Shown: positions 1-13,200 of the stretch, one piece after another | Layout: each line of letters starts with the position of its first letter | Numbering within the stretch: the first letter of the stretch is position 1 | Source of the DNA: Neospora caninum Liverpool | Taxonomy: Eukaryota > Apicomplexa > Conoidasida > Eucoccidiorida > Sarcocystidae | DNA length: 64,000 bases | Reading direction: 5' to 3' | NCBI RefSeq assembly: GCF_000208865.1 | Contig: NC_018397.1 | Span: forward strand, 2,170,001-2,234,000 | The notes under the pieces: model-generated | Seen by the model: only the letters and a program-made list of their open reading frames with translations | Databases searched by the model: none | Told to the model about the DNA's origin: nothing | Translations under genes and position numbers: made by a program

Positions 1-2324
1 GTAAACACAGGCGTCTCTCTGTCGGGGAAGGGATCACGGCAGGCTTCACTTTTCACGAATGACTTCGCGTCTTCCAGTCTTCTCTCTGCAACGCGGGGAA
101 AGTCTGCGTCGAAAGAGATGAATAGAGGCACTGCGAAGGGAGTCCAGTGAGGGCGACACGGAGACAGTGTGCAGGGAAAGTGGAAAGCAGGGGCCGAGAA
201 GTGACGCGGGGATCTTCTCGGATCAGACTGGATGTGTCGTCTCCACACTTCAGCAAGAAGCGGAGACAGCACGAAAGCTGAGGCAGCACACGGAGAAAGC
301 GGAGAAGAGGGAGAAGAAAGAAGAGACGGAAGAGAAGAAAGACGAAAAAAAAGCAGACCAGACAAGCAGGTGTTCTGACGCTCTCCTCAGCACTCTGGGC
401 TCAGGAGAATCTGAAAATCAAGGGAAAGCCGCCACAGGGCCCGAAAGGTTGTCTCCCGTGGAGGAAAACCAGAAAGGCCACGCAAAACAGCAGAACAAAC
501 CGGAGCAGGGCGAAGAAGAGGACGGAAGAAGAGGAAGGAAAGGAAGAAGAAGGAAAGGAAGAAGAGGAAGGAAAGGAAGAAGAGGAAGGACAGGAAGAAG
601 AGGAAGGAAGGGAAGAAGAGGAAGGACAGGAAGAAGAGGAAGGAAAGGAAACAGAGGAAGGAAAGGAAGCAGAGGAAGGACAGGAAGAAGAGGAAGGAAA
701 GGAAGCAGAGGAAGGAAAGGAAGCAGAGGAAGGACAGGAAGAAGAGGAAGGAAAGGAAGCAGAGGAAGGAAAGGAAGAAGAGGAAGGAAAGGAAGCAGAG
801 GAAGGAAAGGAAGCAGAGGAAGGAAAGGAAGAAGAGGAAGGAAAGGAGCAGAGGAAGGAAAGGAGCAGAGGAAGGAAAGGAAGAAGAGGACGGAAAGGAA
901 GAAGAGGAAGGAAAGGAAGAAGAGGAAGGACAGGAAGAAGAGGAAGGAAAGGAAGAAGGAGAAGGACAGGAAGAAGAGGAAGGAAAGGAAGAAGAGGAAG
1001 GAAAGGAGCAGAGGAAGGAAAGGAGCAGAGGAAGGAAAGGAGCAGAGGAAGGAAAGGAAGAGGAGGACGGAAAGGAAGAAGAGGACGGAAAGGAAGAAGA
1101 GGAAGGAAAGGAAGAAGAGGAAGGAAAGGAAGAAGGAGAAGGAAAGGAAGCAGAGGAAGGAAAGGAAGCAGAGGAAGGAAAGGAAGCAGAGGAAGGAAAG
1201 GAAGCAGAGGAAGGAAAGGAAGCAGAGGAAGGAAAGGAAGCAGAGGAAGGAAAGGAAGCAGAGGAAGGAAAGGAAGCAGAGGAAGGAAAGGAAGAAGAGG
1301 AAGGAGAACTGAGTAAGGAGAGAGGCAGAGGAAACGTGGTCCTGCGCTCCAGATGTTTCCGTACAGGGAGTGCCTGCTTGGAAGCAACGCGTCACCAAAA
1401 CAAAGTTTCAGGCTCCATATTTCCACACAAATCTGAGTGAATAGAAATTGTGGATGCAATCGCATGTGCACATTCACGTTTACAGATTTTATTCGCGAAG
1501 TTCGACATGTCCCCGTTGTCCAGAGCGGCGCTGTCCTCTCGGCATCCACACAACACCGGGATCTTCCCTGAGGCAGCGCCGGCCCTTGCAGCGAGGGCGG
1601 AAAGCGCGAAATCCGTTCTTCTGCGTTTATCTGTGTTTTTTCTGTTCTCCGGGTGGAAATATGGAGACACCCAACACGTGCGAAACACAGGCGTGGTCGG
1701 GCGCAGGGAGTCTCTCACCGTCGAGTGTGTGCTGCGCAAACTGCGAAACAGAGGCTGAGACCTCGTCGCTGCGTTTTTCTTATCCGTCGCGTTCTGTCGC
1801 TACAGTTCTCCCTTCTCTCTGATTCAGGAGAGATGTGTCTCTTTTGGAAAAAGGTTCGAGGGAGAAGACAAGACAGGGAGGCAATTTGAGGGGGTGGCTA
1901 ACACATCAGGACTGAGAAAAGCGGAGAAAGGGGGGAGTGTGCCCAGCGAAGTAGACGGTGTCTCGTTCTTTCCAGGCGTCGGTCAGAGAAGTCTTCTTTT
2001 CACGGCGAACGAAGAGAGGACAAGAAAACGCGCGGGAAAATGGGTTGCTTTGCCTCGCTCCTCGCGGGAAAATGCCTCCGAAAAGCGCACTCGCGCAAAA
2101 AGCCGCAAAAATGGGGGGTGGTGACCGACGGTGTGCATCCCAAGGCATCGCAGCATCGACGTGTCCTGTTCATTTGCGAAGCATTTGCCGAGACCGTGCG
2201 AGTTCCATCGGCCTTCCTTGTATCTCCGCAACAGGACTACCATCGATAAATACCTCTGCCACGCCATATAGACATATATACGTAGATGTGTAGATAACTT
2301 CGTATACACCTTGGAGACAGAGGT

Positions 2325-2364
<40 letters not shown>

Positions 2365-3926
2365 ATTCGACAAGCACGAGCACGAGTCGGGTGTACGTAC
2401 ATGTGGAAACGGGCTTTTTTTGACATTCAGGGAAGATGGGAAGACAGTGTTTGGCTCCTTGAACCAGCCCCGTGGCCATCAGTCACTCGTTTCCTCGCGA
2501 CTGCTTGCTTTTTCCGTCCTCGCCACAGCGGAGAAGAGAATGGCCTGCGCGTCCGTGTGAACGGTGCACGTGTACGACTTCGAATATTACATCCCGAAAA
2601 AGGAGGTGGCGATCCACCAAAGCAGAAAACCGATATATGGATAAAAGAGGTAGTCTTGGCCTCTCGACTCATTTCAAGACATGTAGAGCTCTGCAGCCGA
2701 TCGCAGATAAATATCCGTAAACTATATTCATAAATGATACATACAATATAGGTGTCTGTAAAATCAGCGACACATTTATATGTGGGAGTATGTCAGTGCA
2801 TGGTAAGTGTATCTCGTGCAGGTCTACGTGCCTACAGGAGACAGGCGAGAACGGAGAGAGGTGCGCTCTGGGTGTGAACCGAAGTCACTTCCATCTGTGT
2901 CAAACCATTTCTGGTTCTTAGTGAGAGAGTTGAAACGAGGCGGTCGTTTTTCTGTCACCAAACAGAGGTGAAGTCCACAAGACAGGGAAGCGATACAGCT
3001 TGGCCTTTCCCCCGCTAAACCGGAGTCTTCTAGGCCTCCGTGGCTGTACGAAGAACCGCCTCCGTTTTTGAAAGGAAGACGTGCAAATCTCCCCGAGTCC
3101 CCAAAAGCATATTTCCGCGTCCCCCGCTGCCAGTTTGCCGCTTGTCGTACAGAAAGTCCCAGAAGGCTTGGGAGTTTGGTGCCCATACAGGCTGCCTCCG
3201 AGTGTCCCAATATAATGGTGTATATGTAGATACATGCATTTCTGCATGCGAAAAAAAAGGCACGTATATACACACGTCGAGAGCGCTTTCTGGAAAGCGG
3301 CGCATGAGACGTGTGTCTTCCCCCACATTGCCTCTTTATACTGGCTTGTGTTGCTGGCGTGCCTCGTCGGGGGTTTGTTCTTCTTTCTGCTTTTGATGTG
3401 GTCGTGACTGTTTTGTGTTGGTGCGTCGCTGTCTCTCCTCTTGCGAAGCGAGGCCTGTTTCCGCAACGCTTGTGCAAAGTGAGGCAAGCGCAGTCTCCTA
3501 GGCGAGGCGCCAAACCGGCTGAAACAGGGTGGGGCTGGCCTCCATCGCTCGCTGGGCAGAGGCGTGTGTGGGAAGGAAAGTCGGTCGCAGCGGAGAAAGG
3601 CTGTGCGCGCAATGCGCGACGGCCCTTGGCCGCGCGGGGGGAGACTCGGAGCCACTTGTTCTTCTCTTTAGGAAAAAAGAAAAGCGTCAGTTTTCCTCTC
3701 TCACAGTCCACCGCGTTCTCTGCGCGCGGATAACCCGCCCCCGCCACGACGCGCCTTCAGACACTAAACCTCTTCTGCGTCAAACAGCGACAGGGGGTCG
3801 GGCGCGCGCGAGGCGCTTCAGACCAGTCAGAGAGCAAGAAAGAGTCTCTTTCTTGGAGAACTAGGGAGACAGAAACGAAGACACACACGCACGTGCAGAA
3901 GAGAGAGACGGAACGCAAGGTTCTTT
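1..3926. other. Stretch with no supported gene
   Basis: Apart from the minisatellite at 516-1305, this stretch shows short ORFs in all frames with no conserved motif and no exon chain I could join. A TA dinucleotide run lies near 2331-2361. The minus-strand ORFs between about 2824 and 3747 overlap each other in different frames, are rich in Arg/Thr/Pro and look like chance ORFs in the 3' flank of RPL23. An unrecognised gene running in from the left cannot be excluded. Confidence 0.5.
516..1305. repeat. 18-bp purine minisatellite (GGAAAGGAAGAAGAGGAA-type)
   Basis: An 18-bp purine-only unit is repeated about forty times. Variants include GGACAGG in place of GGAAAGG and GCAGAG in place of GAAGAG. 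At least five units, near 841-880 and 1006-1060, are 17 bp long, which shifts any reading frame crossing the array. One frame would read as Glu-rich repeats and another as Arg/Lys/Gly-rich repeats, and all stay open because the strand carries almost no pyrimidines. I therefore read it as a minisatellite rather than a proven coding repeat. Confidence 0.85.
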
Positions 3927-6106
3927 TTAGCAGATGGCAGTGGCCGCAGCGGAGATCTTGGGCCACAGCTCGGCGCACTCCTTGCCGACGGGACCGGTGA
4001 CGGCAGAACCTTTCATTTCTCCCTTGTTGTTCGCGACAACTCCGGCGTTGTCCTCGAAGTAGATGAAGTAGCCCTCTGCACGGCGCCACGCTCTTCTCTG
4101 TCGAACAATGATGGCCATGTGGACTTTCTTCCTCAAGTCGGGTTTGCCTTTCTTGACTGTCGCCAAAACCAGATCGCCCAACGAGCACGCCGGCAGACGG
4201 TTCAGGCAGCTGCCCCAGCCCTAAAAAAGCCACGCATTTGAAACACAAAAAGTCCAGATCAGTCCACGAATCGGCACGGAAAAAAACAGAGCCTCCTCCC
4301 TCGATCGCCACACACATTTTTGTAAATTTGATAGACATCTCTTTCCTAAGGTTTGGCACGGAGATATGCAGGCGGGGTGGCTATATGTGCCGTGTTGTGA
4401 GTCGGCAGACATGCGGCCATCGCCGCTGACAGAAGGAAGAGAGAAAACAACGGCTTCCGCATGCACACAGAGACCCTCCTCTCGCGAGAAGATATATGCA
4501 TCCACAGATGCATCTGTGTGTTTCGACGCGGGAGAAAATGTGAAAGAGCAAAGGGTGTTACATGTGCGTGCTCGACCGCCTAGAGACGCACCTTGACGGC
4601 AATGATGTACAGGTTCTTTGCGCCACTGTTGTCGCAGCAGTTGATGAGGGCACCGACGGGGAGACCTGTGGGGGAAAAAACAAAAAACCACACCGGTGAA
4701 AAAGGCCTTCCAGCTTCTCGCGAGGCGAGCGCGTGCAAAAACCCAGGGGAAACTGCGGAGGAACACAGAGAGAAACCCAAGATGCACGAATCGGCGTCAG
4801 AAAACGGTCTCCCCACGCCGTGCTACAAACAGAGAAAAGAGCGTGCTCAGGCGCAAGAGAGCCGCACATTCTTTGGAGGCCGCATGAAGCAGACTGGCCA
4901 CGGTGTACAGACCGCACAGCGGCCGAAAAGCTGGGAGTGCCCTGAAATGACACACGCTGACGCTGAACCTCGGTTGCAGAGACTCCTCGGGGTGCGAGGA
5001 AGTCAACCACACGGGGGTGACAACCCCTCTCCATGCGGGATGTACCACAGGAGATGCGCGGAAAGTTATACGGTGCGCTGCGTCAAAAGCGGGAGGCAGT
5101 CGAGAAAGGAAAATGCGCGAAAAAACTTGGCTGTTTGCCTCCCACTGGCGTCTGTCTGGGACAGCCCAATCCCCTCACGAGAGACTCACCGAGGGTCACC
5201 CTCATCTTGTTGCCACCAGCTCCTCCCCTGCCTGAACGGAAAACCGAATCACACGCAGAGAGAGAAATTTACGCACGCACACCAGAAAGAAACCCAGAGC
5301 TGGGTGGAGATGCCCGTACAACCACATATATATATATATATATAAACTATGGACCGCTCGGGAGATTCGTTCGCTGTGGGGCAGCACTACGGAGTCCTCC
5401 ATGTGTGTCACGAGTTGATTTTTCTCTCTGAGAGGCCACGGAGCGGCTCGCAAGACGCCGGGGATCAGGGGAGACGGGAAGCCCGAGGGCGCTCCCCGGC
5501 GGCGCAGCCAGGCGCTTCCGGGGATGCGGCTTTCTAGAAAGAAGTCCCCAATGAACCCCGTCGATGCATGCACTTCATATGCGTCTTTCGGCCTCTTTTT
5601 CCCCTCATTACACCAGAAGTGTGCCGCCGAGCCCCGCCCTCGAAGGCGTTGTTCCGGCAGCAGCGCGAGGGCCCCCGTGCGCTTCAAAAGGTCGGAAACA
5701 GGGAAAGGAATTTCTCGAGCGATGGAAAATGCAGTTCAACCAGCTTCCGTGTCTCTCCCCCATCACACAAAGGGAAACGCGAGTCAAACTCGGCATCGGA
5801 AAAAAGAGCGCGGAACACACTCTCGCTCTTCCCTCGAAAAATCTCAGTGTCCGTCGCTGCTTGCTGGGGAGGCGAGGCCGCCGCAGAAAGACGGCGGAGA
5901 CAGCGTGGCGCCAGGAACGCCGTATTTGACGCATTTATCGCGGCGGAAAACGCCGAATGCGTGGACGAAAAGAAGGGGGAAAGGATTGAAAGTTCACTTT
6001 CGTTCCCAGAAAGCAATCGACGCCCCCCGAAAAACGGAAGAAACCGCGTTCGGGGATCCCTTCTTTCGCTCCCCACATAAGCGAGCGCAGACGTACCTCT
6101 CTTCAT
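3927..6106 (-). CDS. RPL23: 60S ribosomal protein L23 (uL14), four coding exons
   Basis: The gene encodes cytosolic large-subunit protein uL14, which sits near the subunit interface. The minus-strand exons are 6106-6097, 5231-5190, 4665-4592 and 4220-3927, all with GT-AG junctions in phase, giving 420 nt and 139 residues; the eukaryotic family is about 140. The N-terminus reads [18 protein letters not shown]. It is followed by the family signatures [51 protein letters not shown] and [17 protein letters not shown]. The first coding exon is only 10 nt (ATGAAGAGAG, with a GTACGT donor); I placed it because phase and the conserved K-R-G start both require it. The stop is TAA. The long first intron may hold regulatory sequence, as is common in ribosomal protein genes, but none was recognised. 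Confidence 0.95.
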
Positions 6107-9100
6107 CTTGTCGCGAAAAAAAAAGAAAGGCCGACGAAGAAAAACGGAGATACGGAGGAAAAGAGAACGGAACTCCGACAGTAGTGAGCGAAAGGGACGA
6201 CGTGTTGGCGCGCGATGTGGCCTATCCCCCACAGAAAAGAAAAAACGAAAACTCGCAGAAAAGAGGGCGCTCTCCACGACGCCTCTACATGCTTTCACCA
6301 GGCGGGAGACACATCGGCTTACATTCGGAGAGAGCCAACCGCACAGTCGCGGCGGCACACAAAAGTCGAGAGAGACTCAAGCAAAAAAGGCTCCGGCTTT
6401 TCACAGATGCCTCAGCGGCCCCTGCCAGAGGCGAAAACAAGAAACAAACTTTTTCCCAGGGGAGAAATGACAGAGAAGCGCGAATTTCGGATCTTTAGAG
6501 AGGCCTCGCGGTGTATACGACTTCTGGAGTATACTGGGCGTTCCTGCTCGGGCATCCGCGAACTTACCGCCCGCGCCTGACGCTCTTCGTTGCATATCCC
6601 GATTCGTTTTTTTGGTCCCTTGGTCTGGAAAGTAAGCCCCCTAATGTGCGTCACGAAGTCTGTGAACGCACGAGCATGGGGTTTTCGGCCTTCCGAAATC
6701 TTTGCGGGTTAGTTCTCTGAGAAGGAGAAACGACCGCCGAGTGTCCCCTCGGCGTGGACAGCTCTGCGTTGGAAGAGGCTGAACCCTCTTTCTCTGGCGT
6801 GATATTCCCGTAGGCCTCAACGGCTCTATAAGCGTCGGGTCACATACGGATCGTGGGCGGAGAGCTATGTGTCGCTGCACATCTCTTCTCTGGGTACTTT
6901 TCGGTTTCCTATACTGGTCCCAACAAAGTGCTACCCGGTCCAAATGCACCCGTCACTTGCACTTTGCGATGAAAAAAAAGTTCACGATGAAGCCGGTCGC
7001 AGGCAACCGCACGAACACAAGTTAAGCGTGGTGACGACGACTTTCCGCATGGTCATTTTCCGTCGGAAATATCTGTACGTCGCCCACAGCAAACGGGAAC
7101 AGAAAATGCGGCGGACAGTCCACCCGTGGAATTGACCACGTCCACGGACCTGGACAGCGAGAACTGTGTGATGAGTTTCGAAGCATGGCAACAAAATGAT
7201 GAATCCCCCTCAGTGCCTTTGGGGTCCGTAGGCGGGGAACTTCACGGATGTACCGCCGCCACTCGCACTCGTTTAGGTTTGCAGTGTCGACACTGCCCTA
7301 CGCAAACGGCACACGTGACTAACGACTCCGTTAGAAAGAAGTGAACTGCTCCGAGAGGAATCAAGAAACAGTCCGGCTAATCCCACGAACACACTGGTGA
7401 AAATGAGTCTGTCAGAAACCTTGAGAGAGGCGCACTCCCTGACAGCTAGAGTCGGCGACACGACTCGTCGTCCAACGCAGGAGAGCCCCTCCGGCCTTCA
7501 ACTGTGTTGATCTCGGCGCGCGGCCTCTTCACACCTTTGTTGTCCGAAAGAGATGGCGAAGGCAAGTTCAAAACGAGTGTAGTCGATGGATCGAAACCGC
7601 TTCATGGACACAGGGTCACAGAATTCATCCGTCTGTGCGGAAAAAGCTGGTGACCGCTGCCCTCGGAGAAACGAGGGCCAACTCCCAGGCACATGCTCGT
7701 TTCTGGTGCAAGAGCTTTTCCCTGCGTGGTAAGTCGCAAGAAGAACTCTTCAGAGAGCGAAGCTTGGGTTCACGCCAGTTTGCTGCCGAAAGCAGACGGC
7801 ATGCGATGAGCGGCCCAGACCTGAAAGCCTGTAACGTCCGTCATAGGTATTGAACGGAGCGATACTTTTCGCCCGCACTGACAGCTGTCAACAAGATCAG
7901 ACAACGAAGGCAAAATCCCTCGCGTTCACTCTCTTACGCACGAAGAAAACGTCTCTCGGCTGCCAGTTTTGTGTGTGGACGGCGCGCCCGTCTAGCAGCC
8001 GCTTCGTAGGGGGCCGACCCAACATCCTAGGAAAAAAAGCCATCACTGTTTTTCCTCTGAAGGCCACCGTGCATCTTTGGGATCCGTCAAGCAGATAAAA
8101 ACCGATGGTGTGGCGTGCTGTAAAACTCGGGGTACGAAATTGGAGCGGCACAGCGAAAGAACGTTGTACGTTGCAGATCGGCCCATGAAACGATAGAAGC
8201 GTCAGCGTTAACACGGTGGCCGCTTCTAGCACTTCCTGAATATGTGCCACTGTCTCCACGAGAGTACCAGTCTGGGCTCCGCAAGATTGACACATTCCCA
8301 TCGTGTCGCGAACACACTTTAGAGCTCACCGCATGCTGCCGCTTGGAGCACCATAGCAAATTCGAAGAATACCGTCTCCACAGACAAATGCGAAACCAGG
8401 TAGCAGGTTCTCTTCTTTGCCCTGCGATGGCTTCGCACTGGCCGCTCTGCGCAGTACACCTGACGCAGCGACAGGTTTCTGAATACACGGCCTTCGAGTT
8501 CCTTTTCGCCTATGCAGTGTGCTTTCTCCCAAACAGGCACGAGCATCGCATGCCTTGCAGTGTGACAACTCTTCGTCCGAAGTCCCAGACGAGGCGTTCG
8601 CGATCCCGGGACACCGTGCGTTTTGGCGCGTAGTGCCGCGACTGCTCCTTGCATGGAAACAGCCTTCCGGAGTTCCAGTGAGCTTGTCTTTGGCTACAAC
8701 CGGAATTTCTCTCCGCCAAAACTCTGTACAGGATTACCTTTTCAAGGGGACAAGTGAGGAACCCCTTATCTGGCCGCTGTTGCCTCTTCCGCCGCGCGGC
8801 GGTGTCGTCACCTTGGGTGGTGGGTTCCCGAACGCTTTTTGGACCGAGGGGAACCACACACGTTTCGCACTTTTTCTGCAGAAAGAACACAGAGTATAGG
8901 GTCTGGACCTCCCTTTGTCCAGCTAAAATAGCGTTTCAGGGGACGACTCGTGAACCAGAAGCTACGTATCTGCAGTCGACTGCCCTCTCTCGAGCATCGA
9001 GACGTCTTCTAGCTTGCGTAGCTGTGCGGTTTCTTTGGAACCCGCCTCCGAGGAGCGTTTCTTTTCTCAGTTCCTCCGTTCTTCCGTGGAGAACCGGATT

Positions 9101-10223
9101 TTTTTTTGCAGCGCCTCCCATCTGCGATTCTCTCTGGCGAACCTCGACCCGTGCCACTGTCGCTCGCTAGCCTACTCGCGGCCAGAGCGCGAGAAAATAT
9201 CTGGCCGCGTGCGGGACATGTGCCACGCGCAGGCTGGGTGTCTTCAAAGGCTGGCTGCAGTTTTTCGCGCAGTCGGCAGGCTTTTCGCTCAGCGCTGTCC
9301 CCTGAAACGACGCGTTTAGTTTCTGTCTCGTCTTCCCGTCCTTGCTGCTTGCCCGTCCTTGTCCGGTGTGATTCGGCCATGCTTCGCTTCTTCCGGCCTT
9401 TCGGGTTTTGCGACACTCAACGCGCCGTACAGACACCAGCTGGGCGTTGTGCGGCCTTTTCGCTGCACGAGCAGGTCGAAAGGTCCAGCGCGTCGGCGAA
9501 ACCGCGGAAGGGAGCGAACTCAGGTCCATTTTCCACTTTCTTTTCGTGAGCGCGAATCTTTCGAGACACAGAGAAAACGGGAAGGACGATCTCGCCTCTC
9601 TTCCTGCGCGCTCAGCCAACTCGGCGCGGCCACCCGTCACCAGCCGAACGGGCCTTGGCTGTTTTCTGTCCACAGGCCTTGTCCACGCACCCCCCCCCTC
9701 CCCTGTCTTGCCTTTCTTCTCGCGATTAGGAATGGAAACACGCAGGCACACACAAAAAGGGAGCCTCCGTACCGAAATGTTTCGAGTGCCACAGAGAGAC
9801 AGCAGACCGCGCTCCGCCTCACGTGTGGTCTCCGCGGCTGCTCCTCGACTCAGTTACACCTGCTTCTTTATCCGTTTTCTCTAGGTCTGCCGCGGTTCCG
9901 ACCTCGTCTCTCCCCTCACCTGCTCTGCCGCGTCTCGGGTGTTGTTTCGGGCTCTTCTCCGACCCGCAGATCCGCCCGATTCTCCACTCGATTTCCGGCC
10001 GCAGCCGCTGTCGCCGGTGGGGGGCTGGCGGTCTCTTCATCTCTCGCAGTCTGTCTCCGCTGTAGGGCCCCACGATGCCTTTTTCGAGGTTTCCGTGACG
10101 CGACCGAGTTTCCTGCTTCTGAATCCGACTCGCCTTTTTCCTTGCAGAGAGTCGGCCGCTGCGCGCGGCCAGCCCCGGTTGTGTACTGAGAGCGCGACGC
10201 ACCTGTGTTGCGAGCGACAAAGC
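6107..10223. other. Stretch with no recognised gene; upstream regions of RPL23 and the calcium ATPase
   Basis: About 4.1 kb with only short, unrelated ORFs. The base composition is mixed, with less of the purine repeat seen elsewhere. It must contain the promoter of RPL23 on its left side. On its right side, C/T-rich sequence runs up to the ATPase start. No RNA gene, repeat array or motif-bearing ORF was recognised. The open frame from 9939 to 10223 is continuous with the ATPase but is probably 5' leader. Confidence 0.45.
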
Positions 10224-13200
10224 ATGGAGGAGTTGAAGGACCAGATCCGGGATTTGCCCCGTCTCTTTCGAGACAAATGGGCAGCGGGCCTTCTCGAGGA
10301 CGCGGTAAGGAGCCCCGGGCTCCTCGTCTCGTTTCTCGCCCTCACGCTCGGCCAAGTATTCCTCACGTTCTGGTTCCTGAAGCTCTTCCCTGCGCCGCTT
10401 CTGCTCACTTGGTGGCAACTCACTTGCTCTCTCCTGTGCGCGTTCGTCCTCGGCGAGTTCGGCGACGCGTTCCACAACTTCCGCTATTTCCCCCGTCTCC
10501 GCTGGCCCGACTTCCAGGCGCTCCTCGGCTACCTGCCGTACTCCGTGTCCTACTGTCTCTTTGTGCTCTTTTCGAACGTCCTCGTGGCGCACCTTCCGAA
10601 CCCGCTCTACCTGCCTGTCGTCTCGGCCGTTGCCGTCGGAACCACGCAGCTTTTTTACTTCTTCGGCTGTTCCAGCGCGCACTGGCCCTCGCCGCTCCGC
10701 TGCGTGTCCACGTGTCTCCTCGTGGGGCCGTCCCTCCTGTGCTGCGCAGTCTGCGGCTCGACGTTCTTCTTCTACGCCCTCCTCTCGACGCTCGCCACCG
10801 TCCTCTTCCGCGCGTGCTTCCTACCCAAAGCGCTCCACACCCCCTGCGGCCACGGCGCGGAACTGAACTTTTACCAGAACCTCTCGGGCGCACTCCTGCT
10901 GCTGCCTTCGCTGGTCGCCGGCGGCCTCCCACCCACGCTCTCCTTCTCCCCCTTCTCGCTCGAGTGGCGAAACTGGCAACTCGCCGGCTGCTGGATCACC
11001 GTCGCGTTCCTCTCTTTCCTCCGAAACGTCGTGGGCAACCGGCTGATGCGCGACGGCGGCGCCGACGTCTGGCGAGCAGCGGAGATCCTCGCGCTCCTTC
11101 TGGTGGGGGCTGCTTCGTGCTGGCTCTTGCCGTTCCCGGGTTTCGCGGTCGCCGCAACCTACGCCTTCGTCTTGGCTGGGCGCCTCCTGGGAGGTCTTGA
11201 CAGCCTCGCCGACGAAGAACGACGCGGCCAGCTCCGGCGCGCGCTGATCCGCGAGTCGCCGGACGCACACGACTCCAAGAACTTAACTGACGAGCCGGTT
11301 CTCTTTGTTCACGCCGATGGCCCCGCGACGTCCTTCGCGCAGGGTTCCCCGTCGGACATATGGCCCGACGACGAGGACAAGGAAGTCTTTGCTGAACGCC
11401 GCGCACAGCTGATGGACATTGTGCACGCCTATGTGACGCGCCTCCACCACGAAGACCTCGACCTGATCGACGAAATGGGAGGCATCCGAGCCATCTCGCA
11501 GAGCGTCGGATCCGACGTCGGCGAAGGCCTGCCGATTCTCAAGCGGCACGACTCTTCCCTGCGCGGTTCCTTCGACAGCGAACGTAGCGGCAGAGAAGGG
11601 TCGGTGCGCCGCGGCGAGTCTGCGGTGTCTCGGACCTTGGGCGTGCTCCACTCGCTCGGCTCTGCGAGCGGCCTCGTTCTCGGCCACCACGGCGAACGGC
11701 GCCGCGAAGGCAGCGAGGAAGACGGTCCTTTGATTGGCGGGCTGACGAGCCGACAGTGGTGGATCGGCCGGCTGCTCCGGCGGAGCACCGGCTCCGAGCA
11801 CGACGACCTCGTCCGAACCCAGCAGCGCCGGTACGGCGTCAACCGCATCCCCCACCGACCGCTGACCTCGTTCTGGACGCTGCTGATTGAGGCGGCGAGC
11901 GACGCGACTCTCCGGGTTCTGATGTTCTGCGGACTCCTCTCGGTCATCCTAGCGTTGCTCTTTTCGCAGGAGCCGGAGGTCGAGATCCTCGAGGGCGTGG
12001 CGATTTGGGTGGCGGTGCTCGTCGTCGTCGTGGTGACGGCTGGGAACGACTGGATGAAGGAGCAGCAGTTTGCGCAGCTGTCCGTCGTGAAGGACGACAA
12101 AAAGTGCACGGTGATTCGGAGTGGCCAGAAGGAACAAATCTCGGTTTTCCAGCTCGTCGTCGGCGACTTGCTCCACCTGGAGGCCGGCGACGAAATCCCC
12201 GCGGACGCCCTCGTCGTCCAGGCTCGCGACCTGACCGTGGACGAAAGTTCGTTGACTGGCGAGAGCGATATGATTCGAAAGGCGCCTTTCCAGCAGTGCC
12301 TGAGCGAAGTTGGAGCGCAGGAGGCAGTCTCGCCTCGCGCGCGAGACAGTCAGGACTTCAGCGCAGCCGGAGACGATCTGCTAGAGCGGGTCAAAGAGCC
12401 GGAGCACGAGGCCGAGGCCTCCACGCAGGCCGACAACACCGTCCCGCCGTGCAGCTTGCCGCTGACGCACCCCATGTCGACAGCGAGTGGCGTCTCCGAC
12501 GGTCCCAAGGCCGAAGGCGCGCTGTACGTCCAGTCCGAGCTCGCGCGACACCACGAGGTCGCCTCCCCGGTTCTCCTCTCCGGGACCACTCTCAGCACGG
12601 GAAGCGGAACTGCTCTCGTCGTGGCGGTAGGCCGCTATTCGCAGGTGGGACAGATGTTCCAGAAGCTGGCGTACGACGCCGAGCCGACGCCGCTGCAGCG
12701 GAAACTGAACGCGCTTGCGGAAGACATTGGGAACTTTGGCCTGATCAGCGCCGTGGTTGCCTTCTTCGTCCTGCTCCTGGAGTTCTGGACCATGTACTTC
12801 TTCCAGGATCCGGCGACGCGCGAGTCGGCCCTCGACGTCGTCCACGATCACGTGGAGTTCTTTGTCACCGCCATCACCATGCTCGTCGTCGCCGTTCCCG
12901 AGGGCTTGCCGCTCGCCGTGACGATTTCCCTCGCGTACTCGATCGGCCAGATGCTGAAGGACCAGAACTACGTTCGGCGCTTGGCGGCCTGCGAAATCAT
13001 GGGCGGCGCGAACGAGATCTGCAGCGACAAGACGGGCACACTCACGAAGAACCAAATGACAGTCACGCAGTTCTGGGACGGAGAAAAAACCGTCGTCATT
13101 CCCTCGACGCGCTCCGCCGCCCGTGCCGCCGCAGCTGGAGACGCCTCCCGCAGGCCTGCTGCAGGCGCGGCTTTCTCTGGAGGCGGAGGCGAGGTCGAGC

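Noticed and set aside
167..1312. Long Arg/Lys/Glu-rich ORF over the minisatellite
   Set aside because: All frames are open because the sequence is almost pure purine, and 17-bp units shift the frame, so an open frame is no evidence of coding.
2824..3747. 307-codon minus-strand ORF downstream of RPL23
   Set aside because: It overlaps other long ORFs in different frames, has no motif and is cut by TA-rich sequence coding Tyr/Ile runs.
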